DNA of 6,612 nt from Oscillospiraceae bacterium (lineage in GTDB: Bacteria; Bacillota_A; Clostridia; Oscillospirales; Ruminococcaceae): positions 1 through 6,612 of the forward strand of contig JAFWUX010000072.1 of NCBI GenBank assembly GCA_017523995.1, given 5' to 3'. Positions 1 to 6,611 of the stretch are shown in pieces (the stretch's first letter is position 1; every line of letters starts with the position of its first letter). Position numbers and translations under genes: made by a program. The notes below the pieces were generated by a model, which saw nothing but the letters and a program-made list of their open reading frames with translations, made no database searches and was not told the DNA's origin.

Positions 1-800
1 ATCAGCACGCGCACATCACCGTTCCGGACCTTTTCAAACAACGCGCTTTTCTGCGTTTCGGTCTTTGCTTCATGAATGAATGCAATTTCCTCGGCAGGAA
101 CGCCGCGTGCAACGAGCTTGTCCTTGATGTCATCATAAACGCAGAACGGCAATTCTTCCTCAAGCGAGAACAGTTCTGCAATCGAAACATCGTCATCTGC
201 ATCCTGCGTCATTTCCTGATCGGTCATTTCTGTTTCCGGAGCATCCGCTTTCTGCTGCTGTTTCTTGTGCGGGACACCGAGATCGCAGAAGATGAGCTGC
301 GTAGACCGGTTCTCTGCTGTTTCAGACCAGATGCGGAACACATTGTCCACGCACAGGTTCAGCTTGGTATTCGGATTATCTTCCAGTGTCGGATCCACAA
401 GGCGCGGATCCAGACCGACCTTGCGACCGTCACCGGTTATCAGGAGATTGTTGTCGATGTGACTGTCAACGCCGCCAGCCTGAACCTCGTCAGCACGGTC
501 GGAAAGCTCCTGCATCAGCTCCTGCTGAAGCTGTGTCGGTTTTGCCTCAACGATGTGCATTTCGCAGTCCGGTGTCGGAAGATGCAGCGTTTCGGCTGTC
601 TGAACGTCAGCCGCAGCACGCCACAGCGATTGCAGCTCCGGCATATTGTCGAAGCCTGCCATGCGCGTTTTCTGCCGCCAGGTCGTGCCGGTCGGGGAAA
701 GCTCCCAATCCGTTTTCGGCGCGCCGAATGTCGAGATAAATGCGTCAAACGCAGCAAGACCGTGTTCTTCCAGTGTGTCATGCGCCAGGTACCGCAGCAT
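1..800 (-). other. SF2 helicase, RecA lobe 2, truncated by the window edge (residues about 1938-2203)
   Basis: After motif III come FDAFISTFGAPKTDWELSP, TRMAGFDNMPEL, LSDRADEVQAGGVDSHIDNN, GDGRKVGLDPRLVDPTL and KLNLCVDNVFRIW, then helicase motif IV-like STQLIFCDLG (305-276). These follow the family order closely, as I recall it. Near the edge are IAFIHEAKTETQKSALFEKV and RVL, which in relatives directly precede motif V (GS..KMGAGTN) and motif VI (Q..GR..RQGN). Those motifs are not in the window, so completeness of the motor cannot be confirmed. A charged insert interrupts the lobe after motif IV. Confidence 0.8.
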
Positions 801-3800
801 GGTATGAATTTCGGTGATGCTGTTGGAAATCGGCGTGCCGGTTGCGAGAGTGACACCGCGGCTGCCGGTTTCCTCGTCCAGATACCGGCATTTCAGGAAC
901 AAGTCCATTGCTTTCTGCGATGCAGAATTGGAGATGCCGGTCAGGTTTTGCAGTTTTGTCGGGCAGAGCAGATTCTTAAACTCGTGAGCTTCGTCCACGA
1001 AGATATGGTCGATGCCGAGCTGTTCAAAGGTGACGTTTTGCTGATCCTTTTTTGCAGCCGTTACCAGCTTTTCAATCTGCTGCTGCAATGCACGCCGCTG
1101 CCGTTCCAGTGCCTTGACGGTAAAGGATTTACCGCCGTTCATGGCACGTTCCCGGTCAATGGAATCAGTCAGCGTGTCCACTTCCTGCTGCATCTGCCGT
1201 GTTGCACGCTCCGCAGAAAGCGGGAGTGCCTTAAACTGATCGTGGCTGATGATAACAGCATCGTAATTGCCGGTTGCAATACGAGCCATCAGCTCACGCC
1301 GGTTGCTTGCTTTGAAGTCTTTTGTTGTTGCGACAAGGATATTTGCGGACGGGTACAGGCGGAGGAAGTCCTCACCGATCTGTGATGTCAGGTGCTTCGG
1401 CACGACGAACAGCGACTTATGGTGCATACCGAGCCGCTTGCCTTCCATTGCTGTTGCAATCATCTCATATGTCTTACCGGCACCGACGCAGTGTGCGAAC
1501 AGCGCATTGCCGCCGTAGAGAGCGTGTGCGATAGCGTTTCTCTGATGTTCACGCAGCTTGATGTCGGCAGCCATGCCGGGGAAAATCAGATGCGAACCGT
1601 CATACTCACGCGGACGCATGGAGTTGAACTTGTCGTTATAGGTTTCAACGAGATCGGCAGCACGCTCCGGATCCTTAAATACCCAATTCTCGAATGCCTG
1701 CTGCAATGCAGCGGCTTTTTTCTGTGCCAGTGAAGTTGCCTCACCGTCCAGCACGCGCTTTTCGCCGCGCTCAGAGCCGGGATCCGGCACGGTCATGTAG
1801 ACCTTGGGAGAACGGAGATTCAGCACATCATCGAGAATCTGGTATGCTGTCAGCTCCTTGGTGCCGAAATCGCGTGTCGCCTTGATACTGGTATCCGACT
1901 TCGGATTGGAAACGTGCCACAGACCGGCTTCCGGAACATACTCAACATTGATCGTATTGCCTTTGTATCCGCCGTACCCGCGATCCTTTGCCTGATAATA
2001 TCTCGGTGTTTCCAGCGTTTCATACATGAACTGCCGGATGTATTCCGGTTTAATCCATGTCGCACCGAGCCGCACCTTGATGTCACCGGCACGCAGCTTC
2101 GGCGGCAGCACTTTTTCCAAAGCCGGGATGTTTCTCTCAAACATCGGATTCTGTGATGCAGCCACCCGTGCTTCGTCCAGCTTCTGACGGATATTACCGG
2201 AGAGATATTCGTCTGCCGGTTGATAAGACACGCGGTCCGGGTGTGCCAGATCCGGCACGGGGAAGATTTTGTCACCGAGATCGGAGATCATTTCCTGACG
2301 GCTCTTGCCGCAGAGCTGTTCCATGTACGGGAAGTCAATTCTGCCGCGGTACTGCATGGAAACAATCAGAGCGTCCTCAGCGGTGTCAGCGTGTTCCACT
2401 TCGGAGAACTGGCAGATCGTGCGCTTGGTAAAGATGTCCGCTTTATTTTCAAGCGTACCTTTTTTCAGGTCGAAGTCTTTTTCCAGAGAGCAGATCAGTG
2501 CAAAGCCGTCATCCTCGCGGAAAACGGTTGCATTCGCCTTGGAGTGAATCAGACCGTTCTTCTTATAGAACGTATCGTAACGCTCGTTGAGAACAGCTTG
2601 CAGCTTGTGCAGCTCCTCATCAGAGCAGTTTTCGGTCTGTGCCTGCACGACTGCGCGTGCGGCATCGCGGATTCCGATCATGCCGATCACACGGTCACGC
2701 TTCTTTCCGGAAAGCTCGGAAATCTCTGCCGGTTTATCAGCGGAATCCTTGTAATAAAGGTTTCCTTCTCGCATAAAGTAAGTTTTCAGCGGTGCATCGT
2801 CAGTAAACTGAACCGACCGCACATCCATATCGACCGGCTCTCGGTTTATTTCTGCGGACAGTCTGCCGAGTGCCTCGGAGAGCTGCTGCCGGAGATCCGC
2901 ACCGGGAACCGGCACGCACTCCACGCCGGAGGAAAACGGATTCGTACTCTTTTCCAGAGTACCGAGTACCATTTCCGGATGCTCCTTGAAATAGCTGTTG
3001 ATCCGCAGACCGTTTTCCGTTTCGGAAAGCATTGTCCATTCCGGATTGGGCTTATCGCCAAGCGGTTCCTCACGCTTCTGGAAGAACAGAATATCCGTTG
3101 TGACTTCCGCACCGGCATTCGCCTTAAATGCGTCATTCGGCAGCCGGACAGCTCCGATCAGCTCCGCACGCTCAGCAAGATACAATCGTGCCGAAGCGTC
3201 CATTTTATCCATTGTTCCGCTGGATGTCACGCAAGCCATGATGCCGCCTTCTTTCAGCTTGTCAACGGACTTTGCGAGGAAGTAGTCGTGAATCTTGAAT
3301 TTCTGATCGTCGTAGGCAGCGTCCATGACGCGGTAATTTCCGAACGGCACATTGCCGACAACCACATCGAACGCATTATTATTGAAGTGCGTATGCTCAA
3401 AGCCGGTCACTTCGATGTCCGCAGACGGATAGAGCTGCTTTGCAATCCGTCCGCTGATGCTGTCAAGCTCCACGCCGTACAGCTCCGAGCTGCTGCGCAT
3501 CGCTTCCGGCATCGTGCCGAAGAAGTTGCCGGTTCCCATGGACGGCTCCAGCACTCTGCCGCCGGAGAATCCGAACTGTTCCAATGCCCGGTACATTTCG
3601 GAAATAATCATCGGCTGTGTATAGTGCGCGTTTTCGGTCGAAGCTCTGGCTGCTGCATATTCCTCGTCCGTCAGAACGCCGCGCAGCTCCGTATACTCCG
3701 CTGCCCAATCTTCTTTGTCAGAATCGAATGCTTCCGGGATGCCGCCCCATCCGACATAACCGGCGAGGATCTTCTGTTCCTCCGGTGTTGCTGTTCTGTT

Positions 3801-6611
3801 TTCTGCTTCCACCGTTTTCAGCGTCCGGATTGCATCCATGTTTGCCTGAAATTTGCCCTTTTTGCCTGCGGCAACGGTAAAGTCCTCACCAATCGTGAAG
3901 TCTGTCTTTTCCACAGCACGGAACGGTGCATCGGTATGGACGGTCAAGGTCTGGAACGGGCTGTTGGCATAGACTTCTTCGCTGAACACGCCGGTCATCG
4001 GGAAGTCACTGTCATAGACCTCGACTTTCTGTTCCTGCATATTGAGGACAGCGTAGCCGAGTGCTTCGTCACGCTGAATTGCCAGATTTCCGGCATCCTG
4101 CGCAGCTTCCAGTGTGTCAAACACTTCTCCGAACTGCACCGTCTGACCGTGATCGTTCAGGAACAGAACGTAGTTGCGTTCTGTTTCCGTTTTTTCATAA
4201 GGCGTAATCACAGAAACGTCTTTCCCGGCGGCATCTCTCTGGAAATCCAGCATACTGTCAATACCGCATCGGTCTGCAATCTTCCGGATTGCTGCTTGCA
4301 GTTCTTCGTCATGCGCCAGGTCATCATATTTGGTATAATCTGCAAGCAGATGATTCTGACCGCCGCGCACCTGAATCAGATCAAATTCCAGATGCTTGGC
4401 ATCATTCCGGACACCCAATGTCAGACGGGCAAGCGGCAGATTCTGATCGACGCTGCCGTAAACGACCTCATCGTTATACGGTTCAGGGCGCAGCTCGTTG
4501 AACCGGGCAACCGCTTCATCGAGCGTAATATATGGTTCAAGCTCTGATGCTTTATCCTCAAACTGTGACCACGTTTTCATGTCTGCGATAATATAGTATG
4601 TCCAGTCAGAAGCAGGTTCTATGTCAGTATTCAGATAATCAGACTTGTCAGCAAACTGCTGCATATCCGCAATCATCCGTTCCCGCTGCACGGGATCGTA
4701 GATGTTATAGACCTCGATGTCCGGATACTGCTGAAATTCGCTTCCTGAATAATGCTGTGATTCGACGATACCGCCGCCCTGATAAGCGAATGTAACAGAT
4801 TCAGTCCGGCGTGAGAAATTGTCCATACGCTCATGACCGTTACTGTCAATGCCGCCTTCATACTGACCGTATGTATCAGTCATCGTGAAGCTGCGAACGG
4901 CTGTAATATCCAGATGCCTGCTCGACTGCGGAATCTGGAATGTCCCGTTCATCGGAAGCTCCGGCATGAAGTTTTCTCCGAACCGTTCTTTCAGTTGATC
5001 GACAGCGCCTGCCGTCAGATAGCAGCCGTTCTCCGCTGCGGTCCGGATCAGACTCTGCACATCAGCAAGAGATGCTTTTTCGGTCAGAGAAGCGGATACT
5101 ACGGTTTCACCGTCAAACAGACTTGTTGTACCGACATCAGAAAAGGCATCTGTCCGTGCTGCGGTCATGACCGCATTGAAGCCGTCCAGTGTGCCGGTGA
5201 ACAGCATTTCCGGGAATTGCTGCTGCGCTTCAGCGCGGTTCTGCTGATTCCGCTTTTCCAGAAATGCCTGCAACCCTTCGCTTGTCAGCTCAATATTGTC
5301 CGGGGTATCGGATTGCAGATAATCCAGCATGTCCTTCCATTCCTGCAATTTTTCAGGCGTATGGATTGCAGGATCGTAATTGTCGATTCTGCGCTGTGTC
5401 ATCTGGATTGTTCTTTCGATCTCCTGCGCACGGACCGCCATTGCTTCCGGATCCAATTCCTCTGTTTCTGCTGCCGGTTCCTCTATGGATTCAGCGACTT
5501 CGCGTTCCCACGCTTGTTCTGCTTCCCGGTTTACATCCCGCTGGAGCTGTGCTGCCTGACGCAGAAAATCTCCGACCTGTTCCCAACTGTATGTCACGCT
5601 GAACGGATGCTCTGAATCCGGCTCCGCAGTGAATGTGACATCATCGGCGTTTTTCTGTATACCGAACTCTGTCAGCTCAAAGGTTTCCTGATCGGACATA
5701 TAGTGACTGTACGGTTTAATGGTTTCCTGCGCAACCGCAGCGGCGTTTTCGCCGTTGTCCAGGATACGGGATATAATCGTATCCATTTCATCGCGGGCAT
5801 ACATGCGGTCAATGAAGGACGGCATGTTTTCCGCATTCATCAGGAATTGGGCGGCAGGGGACAACTCAAGCCGGTTGCCGAGATACTCGCCCTCACGGAT
5901 CAGCGTATCACGGGAGATATTCTGAATCACAGAATAAGCAAGTTTCGTGGATTTATCGTGTATTGCAATCGTGACTTCACCCGGATTCAGACCGGAAAGC
6001 TGCGTAACTTCTGCTTCCCGTCTTTCATACCGGAACAGATCACCGACACGAAATTCACCGGAAAATACAGGCTTTTCCGGCTGCTGTGCCTTTTCTCGTT
6101 CGGAAGCGTCAATATCTGTCAGAGAATTGAAGTCCAGATATTCCAGTGCATTTTCGCACATGTCATCCAGAGAATCGTACTGCTGTTCGCTGATAACCGT
6201 GCCGCCGAGCGTCCGGATGATCTGATGCGATTCCAGATCAGCATAGACCTCTATCGGCAGTCCGGATTCCTTGTCATTGACAGCGGCAAGGTCAACATGG
6301 GACATATCTGAGTAATCTGCATCCTGCTGAAATTCAGTCTGGCAGTATTCGTTAATCAGTCTGATTGCACGGTCAGACGGTGTTTCCGTCCTGGCTGCAT
6401 CCGCAGCAGCGTCAAGCTCGTCCATCTGCCGACCGATTGCCTTTGCAAATGCACGCTCCACTTCCGGATGACCGTCACAGCGCACTTCCCGCAGCTCGCC
6501 GCCCTCATAATTGAGGTCTATACTATATTGAGTACCCTCATGCGTGTACTCAACTTCTGCATGAGTAATCTCACGATGCTGATCGCGGAGATTTTTCAGC
6601 CAGGTCAGCAT
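1..6611 (-). CDS. Giant DNA methyltransferase-helicase (polyvalent) protein, partial; extends past the low-coordinate edge and possibly the high one
   Basis: One minus-strand frame is open across the whole window (2,203 full codons). It encodes small N-terminal modules, an N6-adenine-type DNA methyltransferase (VGWGG at residues 953-957, EPSMGTGNFFG at 1022-1032, NVPFG at 1087-1091) and an SF2 helicase (Walker A 1707-1714, DEAH 1873-1876, ATGTPISNS 1923-1931). I see no signal peptide or membrane segment, so it should be a soluble DNA-acting protein. From memory, the methylase and helicase blocks closely resemble the very large helicase/methylase proteins of Tn1549-type integrative conjugative elements in Clostridia. 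The likely role, inferred from that family and from phage P1 DarB, is modifying or remodelling element DNA, perhaps as antirestriction during transfer. The ATG at 6611 has only one upstream base, so no ribosome binding site can be judged, and the real start may be further upstream. The stop and helicase motifs V and VI lie beyond position 1. No frameshift is seen: every motif falls in the same register. Confidence 0.93.
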   Translation of the reverse strand, partial: MLTWLKNLRDQHREITHAEVEYTHEGTQYSIDLNYEGGELREVRCDGHPEVERAFAKAIGRQMDELDAAADAARTETPSDRAIRLINEYCQTEFQQDADYSDMSHVDLAAVNDKESGLPIEVYADLESHQIIRTLGGTVISEQQYDSLDDMCENALEYLDFNSLTDIDASEREKAQQPEKPVFSGEFRVGDLFRYERREAEVTQLSGLNPGEVTIAIHDKSTKLAYSVIQNISRDTLIREGEYLGNRLELSPAAQFLMNAENMPSFIDRMYARDEMDTIISRILDNGENAAAVAQETIKPYSHYMSDQETFELTEFGIQKNADDVTFTAEPDSEHPFSVTYSWEQVGDFLRQAAQLQRDVNREAEQAWEREVAESIEEPAAETEELDPEAMAVRAQEIERTIQMTQRRIDNYDPAIHTPEKLQEWKDMLDYLQSDTPDNIELTSEGLQAFLEKRNQQNRAEAQQQFPEMLFTGTLDGFNAVMTAARTDAFSDVGTTSLFDGETVVSASLTEKASLADVQSLIRTAAENGCYLTAGAVDQLKERFGENFMPELPMNGTFQIPQSSRHLDITAVRSFTMTDTYGQYEGGIDSNGHERMDNFSRRTESVTFAYQGGGIVESQHYSGSEFQQYPDIEVYNIYDPVQRERMIADMQQFADKSDYLNTDIEPASDWTYYIIADMKTWSQFEDKASELEPYITLDEAVARFNELRPEPYNDEVVYGSVDQNLPLARLTLGVRNDAKHLEFDLIQVRGGQNHLLADYTKYDDLAHDEELQAAIRKIADRCGIDSMLDFQRDAAGKDVSVITPYEKTETERNYVLFLNDHGQTVQFGEVFDTLEAAQDAGNLAIQRDEALGYAVLNMQEQKVEVYDSDFPMTGVFSEEVYANSPFQTLTVHTDAPFRAVEKTDFTIGEDFTVAAGKKGKFQANMDAIRTLKTVEAENRTATPEEQKILAGYVGWGGIPEAFDSDKEDWAAEYTELRGVLTDEEYAAARASTENAHYTQPMIISEMYRALEQFGFSGGRVLEPSMGTGNFFGTMPEAMRSSSELYGVELDSISGRIAKQLYPSADIEVTGFEHTHFNNNAFDVVVGNVPFGNYRVMDAAYDDQKFKIHDYFLAKSVDKLKEGGIMACVTSSGTMDKMDASARLYLAERAELIGAVRLPNDAFKANAGAEVTTDILFFQKREEPLGDKPNPEWTMLSETENGLRINSYFKEHPEMVLGTLEKSTNPFSSGVECVPVPGADLRQQLSEALGRLSAEINREPVDMDVRSVQFTDDAPLKTYFMREGNLYYKDSADKPAEISELSGKKRDRVIGMIGIRDAARAVVQAQTENCSDEELHKLQAVLNERYDTFYKKNGLIHSKANATVFREDDGFALICSLEKDFDLKKGTLENKADIFTKRTICQFSEVEHADTAEDALIVSMQYRGRIDFPYMEQLCGKSRQEMISDLGDKIFPVPDLAHPDRVSYQPADEYLSGNIRQKLDEARVAASQNPMFERNIPALEKVLPPKLRAGDIKVRLGATWIKPEYIRQFMYETLETPRYYQAKDRGYGGYKGNTINVEYVPEAGLWHVSNPKSDTSIKATRDFGTKELTAYQILDDVLNLRSPKVYMTVPDPGSERGEKRVLDGEATSLAQKKAAALQQAFENWVFKDPERAADLVETYNDKFNSMRPREYDGSHLIFPGMAADIKLREHQRNAIAHALYGGNALFAHCVGAGKTYEMIATAMEGKRLGMHHKSLFVVPKHLTSQIGEDFLRLYPSANILVATTKDFKASNRRELMARIATGNYDAVIISHDQFKALPLSAERATRQMQQEVDTLTDSIDRERAMNGGKSFTVKALERQRRALQQQIEKLVTAAKKDQQNVTFEQLGIDHIFVDEAHEFKNLLCPTKLQNLTGISNSASQKAMDLFLKCRYLDEETGSRGVTLATGTPISNSITEIHTMLRYLAHDTLEEHGLAAFDAFISTFGAPKTDWELSPTGTTWRQKTRMAGFDNMPELQSLWRAAADVQTAETLHLPTPDCEMHIVEAKPTQLQQELMQELSDRADEVQAGGVDSHIDNNLLITGDGRKVGLDPRLVDPTLEDNPNTKLNLCVDNVFRIWSETAENRSTQLIFCDLGVPHKKQQQKADAPETEMTDQEMTQDADDDVSIAELFSLEEELPFCVYDDIKDKLVARGVPAEEIAFIHEAKTETQKSALFEKVRNGDVRVL
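141..272 (-). other. Acidic/glutamine-rich insertion in helicase lobe 2 (residues about 2114-2157)
   Basis: Between motif IV (FCDLG) and the conserved-looking YDDIKDKLVARGVPAEEIAF lies a segment that starts with a basic/Gln cluster HKKQQQKADAPE. It continues with an acidic stretch TDQEMTQDADDDVS and ends in an amphipathic-looking IAELFSLEEELPF. In the Tn1549-type relatives I recall, the corresponding gap is only about ten residues. The insert keeps the frame and disturbs no motif, so it is likely a surface loop, perhaps an interaction or regulatory element. Its function is unknown. Confidence 0.6.
801..1560 (-). other. SF2 helicase/translocase, RecA lobe 1 (residues about 1685-1937)
   Basis: This lobe should bind and hydrolyse ATP to move along or remodel DNA. 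In order I see a Q-motif-like LREHQRNAI (1556-1530), Walker A HCVGAGKT (1493-1470, catalytic Lys codon at 1475-1473), motif Ia region KSLFVVPKHL, ILVATTKDF, YDAVIISHDQF, a long helical insert, Walker B/motif II VDEAHEFKN (998-972) and motif III ATGTPISNS (845-819). The motif spelling fits the SNF2-like SF2 ATPases found in large conjugative-element proteins. The GAGKT loop and DEAH box are intact, so ATPase activity is expected. The 'TGTPISNS' motif is characteristic of SNF2/DEAH-type remodellers. Confidence 0.9.
1037..1216 (-). other. Coiled-coil insert inside helicase lobe 1 (residues about 1799-1858)
   Basis: Between the motif near SHDQF and the DEAH box lies a segment dense in Gln, Arg, Glu and Lys (for example TRQMQQEVDTLTDSIDRERA, then VKALERQRRALQQQIEKLV). 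Hydrophobic residues recur with roughly heptad spacing, broken by NGGKSF. It is probably a helical hairpin projecting from the ATPase core. I recall a similar insert at this place in Tn1549-type relatives. It may contact DNA or a partner, which is inference. Confidence 0.6.
1561..3059 (-). other. Linker between methylase and helicase (residues about 1185-1684)
   Basis: About 500 residues join the two enzymatic cores. Recognisable pieces include INSYFKEHPEMVLG, a helical part ADLRQQLSEALGRLSAEINR, a long helical stretch with LHKLQAVLNERYDTFYKKNG, a segment EYLSGNIRQKLDEARVAA, and KVLPPKLRAGDIKVRLGATW followed by EYIRQFMYETLETP. These match, from memory, the equivalent spacer of Tn1549-type giant helicases, where the same 'SGN(V/I)R.KL' and 'I.VRLGATWI' signatures occur. 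It likely forms substrate-recognition and scaffolding elements between the methylase and the motor. This is inference, as no independent enzyme motif is visible. Confidence 0.6.
3060..3900 (-). other. N6-adenine-type DNA methyltransferase domain (residues about 904-1184)
   Basis: The domain should bind S-adenosylmethionine and transfer a methyl group to adenine N6 in DNA. The order of motifs supports this: a preamble TPEEQKILAGYVGWGG (positions 3788-3741), AHYTQPMIISEMY, SAM-binding motif I VLEPSMGTGNFFG (3554-3516), the acidic residue after strand 2 in LYGVELDSISG, catalytic-loop motif IV VVGNVPFG (3362-3339), then HDYFLAKSVDKLKEGG and the strand TTDILFFQKR. Motif IV reads NVPF where free-standing enzymes have (D/N/S)PP(Y/F). 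I recall the same NVPFG spelling in Tn1549-family relatives, so it is probably a family trait and not decay. Whether the domain is catalytically active or only binds DNA or SAM cannot be told from sequence. It is fused directly upstream of a helicase. Confidence 0.85.
3901..4234 (-). other. Short alpha/beta module before the methylase (residues about 794-904)
   Basis: This part includes ITPYEKTETERNYVLFLN, a helix DTLEAAQDAGNLAIQRDEAL, and strands GYAVLNMQEQKVEVYDSD. The layout of beta strand, helix and paired strands with a central 'LEAAQDAGN' helix looks like a small sensor or binding fold that repeats the style of the preceding module. It leads without a break into the methyltransferase. 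No catalytic residues are evident, and I cannot assign a named family. Confidence 0.35.
4235..4622 (-). other. YYIIADMKTW...LDEAVARFNELR module (residues about 664-793)
   Basis: The segment opens with YYIIADMKTWSQFEDKASEL, has a conserved-looking helix LDEAVARFNELRP, then LARLTLGV and a strand pair around LIQVRGGQNHLLADYT, and ends in a short helical piece. This pattern (ADxKTW; DEAxxRFNELR; LTLGV; GQNxLxxDYT) is one I recall as a small recurring module in giant proteins and stand-alone ORFs of clostridial conjugative elements. It probably falls among the YodL/DUF4316-type or 'large polyvalent protein-associated' families, though I cannot say which. Its biochemical function is unknown to me. 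Confidence 0.5.
4606..5374 (-). other. Unassigned accessory region (residues about 414-669)
   Basis: The region contains a helical start (LQEWKDMLDYLQ), a middle part with strand-like pieces (EMLFTGTLDGFNAVMTAA), a block with a helix-turn pattern (ASLADVQSLIRTAAENGCYL) and a Tyr/Gly/Gln-rich part (around YGQYEGGIDSNGHERMDNF and YQGGGIVESQHYSG). I do not recognise a domain. The Gly/Tyr/Gln/Ser-rich section looks beta-rich and exposed, and its composition differs from the charged helical linker before it. It stays in frame with the rest of the gene. Confidence 0.35.
5375..5560 (-). other. Charged helical linker (residues about 351-413)
   Basis: This segment is rich in Glu, Gln, Arg and Ala with almost no aromatic residues (for example QRDVNREAEQAWEREVAES, then EEPAAETEELDPEAM, then RAQEIERTIQMTQRRIDNY). 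The spacing of hydrophobic residues suggests an extended helix or coiled coil interrupted by a flexible, acidic, proline-containing hinge. It most likely separates the N-terminal modules from the following ones, and no enzymatic role is suggested. Confidence 0.5.
5540..6057 (-). other. Accessory module beginning FRVGDLFRYERREAEV (residues about 186-357)
   Basis: A compact alpha/beta-looking segment starts with FRVGDLFRYERREAEVTQL. It continues through a helical part (AAQFLMNAENMPSFIDRMYA) to a strand-rich part ending at VTYSWEQVGDFLRQAAQL. Similar 'VGD...Y...EVTQLSGL' openings are familiar to me from large proteins of Tn1549-like elements, but I cannot name the domain with confidence. No nuclease, protease or methylase motif is visible. 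The order (small beta-rich pieces ahead of a methylase-helicase) fits the modular build of polyvalent proteins, where such pieces are thought to counter host defences or aid DNA entry. That role is inference. Confidence 0.4.
6058..6611 (-). other. N-terminal accessory region of the giant protein (residues about 1-185)
   Basis: This stretch begins at the first in-window methionine (MLTWLKNLRDQHRE) and is strongly acidic with many Asp, Glu and Gln residues. A segment around residues 86-165 (starting RAIRLINEYCQTEF, then a hydrophobic strand-like part, then QQYDSLDDMCENALEYLDF) resembles, from memory, an unnamed small module that recurs in large proteins of clostridial conjugative elements. I cannot assign it a named domain or a function. 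It contains no obvious catalytic motif. It may be an effector or interaction domain of the 'polyvalent protein' type. The true N-terminus could be here or further upstream. Confidence 0.5.

Noticed and set aside
72..1385. A 437-codon plus-strand ORF
   Set aside because: It is antisense to the helicase core, in the same codon register. The minus strand there encodes Walker B, motif III and motif IV, so the plus frame is a shadow.
777..4321. A 14-base exact direct repeat, gtcatgcgccaggt, at 777-790 and 4308-4321
   Set aside because: Both copies encode a Leu-Ala-His-Asp stretch in the same frame. A single short match in a codon-biased 6.6 kb gene is not evidence of a repeat element or recombination site.
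2220..4547. A 775-codon plus-strand ORF, the longest one closed by both a start and a stop
   Set aside because: It lies in exact antisense register to the methylase-linker part of the giant gene. Its translation is Cys/His/Phe/Leu-rich, as expected from reversing GCA, GAA and CAG codons, and shows no recognisable domain, while the minus frame shows ordered methylase motifs.
4833..6311. Plus-strand ORFs of 260 and 202 codons (4833-5615 and 5703-6311)
   Set aside because: Both share codon boundaries with the minus-strand gene and show odd Cys/Phe/Arg-rich composition. They are explained by avoidance of TTA, CTA and TCA in the sense gene.
6278..6312. TTGACA-like hexamer on the plus strand as a possible promoter
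   Set aside because: It sits within the coding sequence, has no convincing -10 box at proper spacing, and precedes only a shadow ORF.
6609..6611. ATG at the high-coordinate edge as the gene's start codon
   Set aside because: Only one upstream base is visible, so no ribosome binding site or in-frame upstream stop can be seen. Giant relatives often have further N-terminal modules, so it cannot be called the true start.
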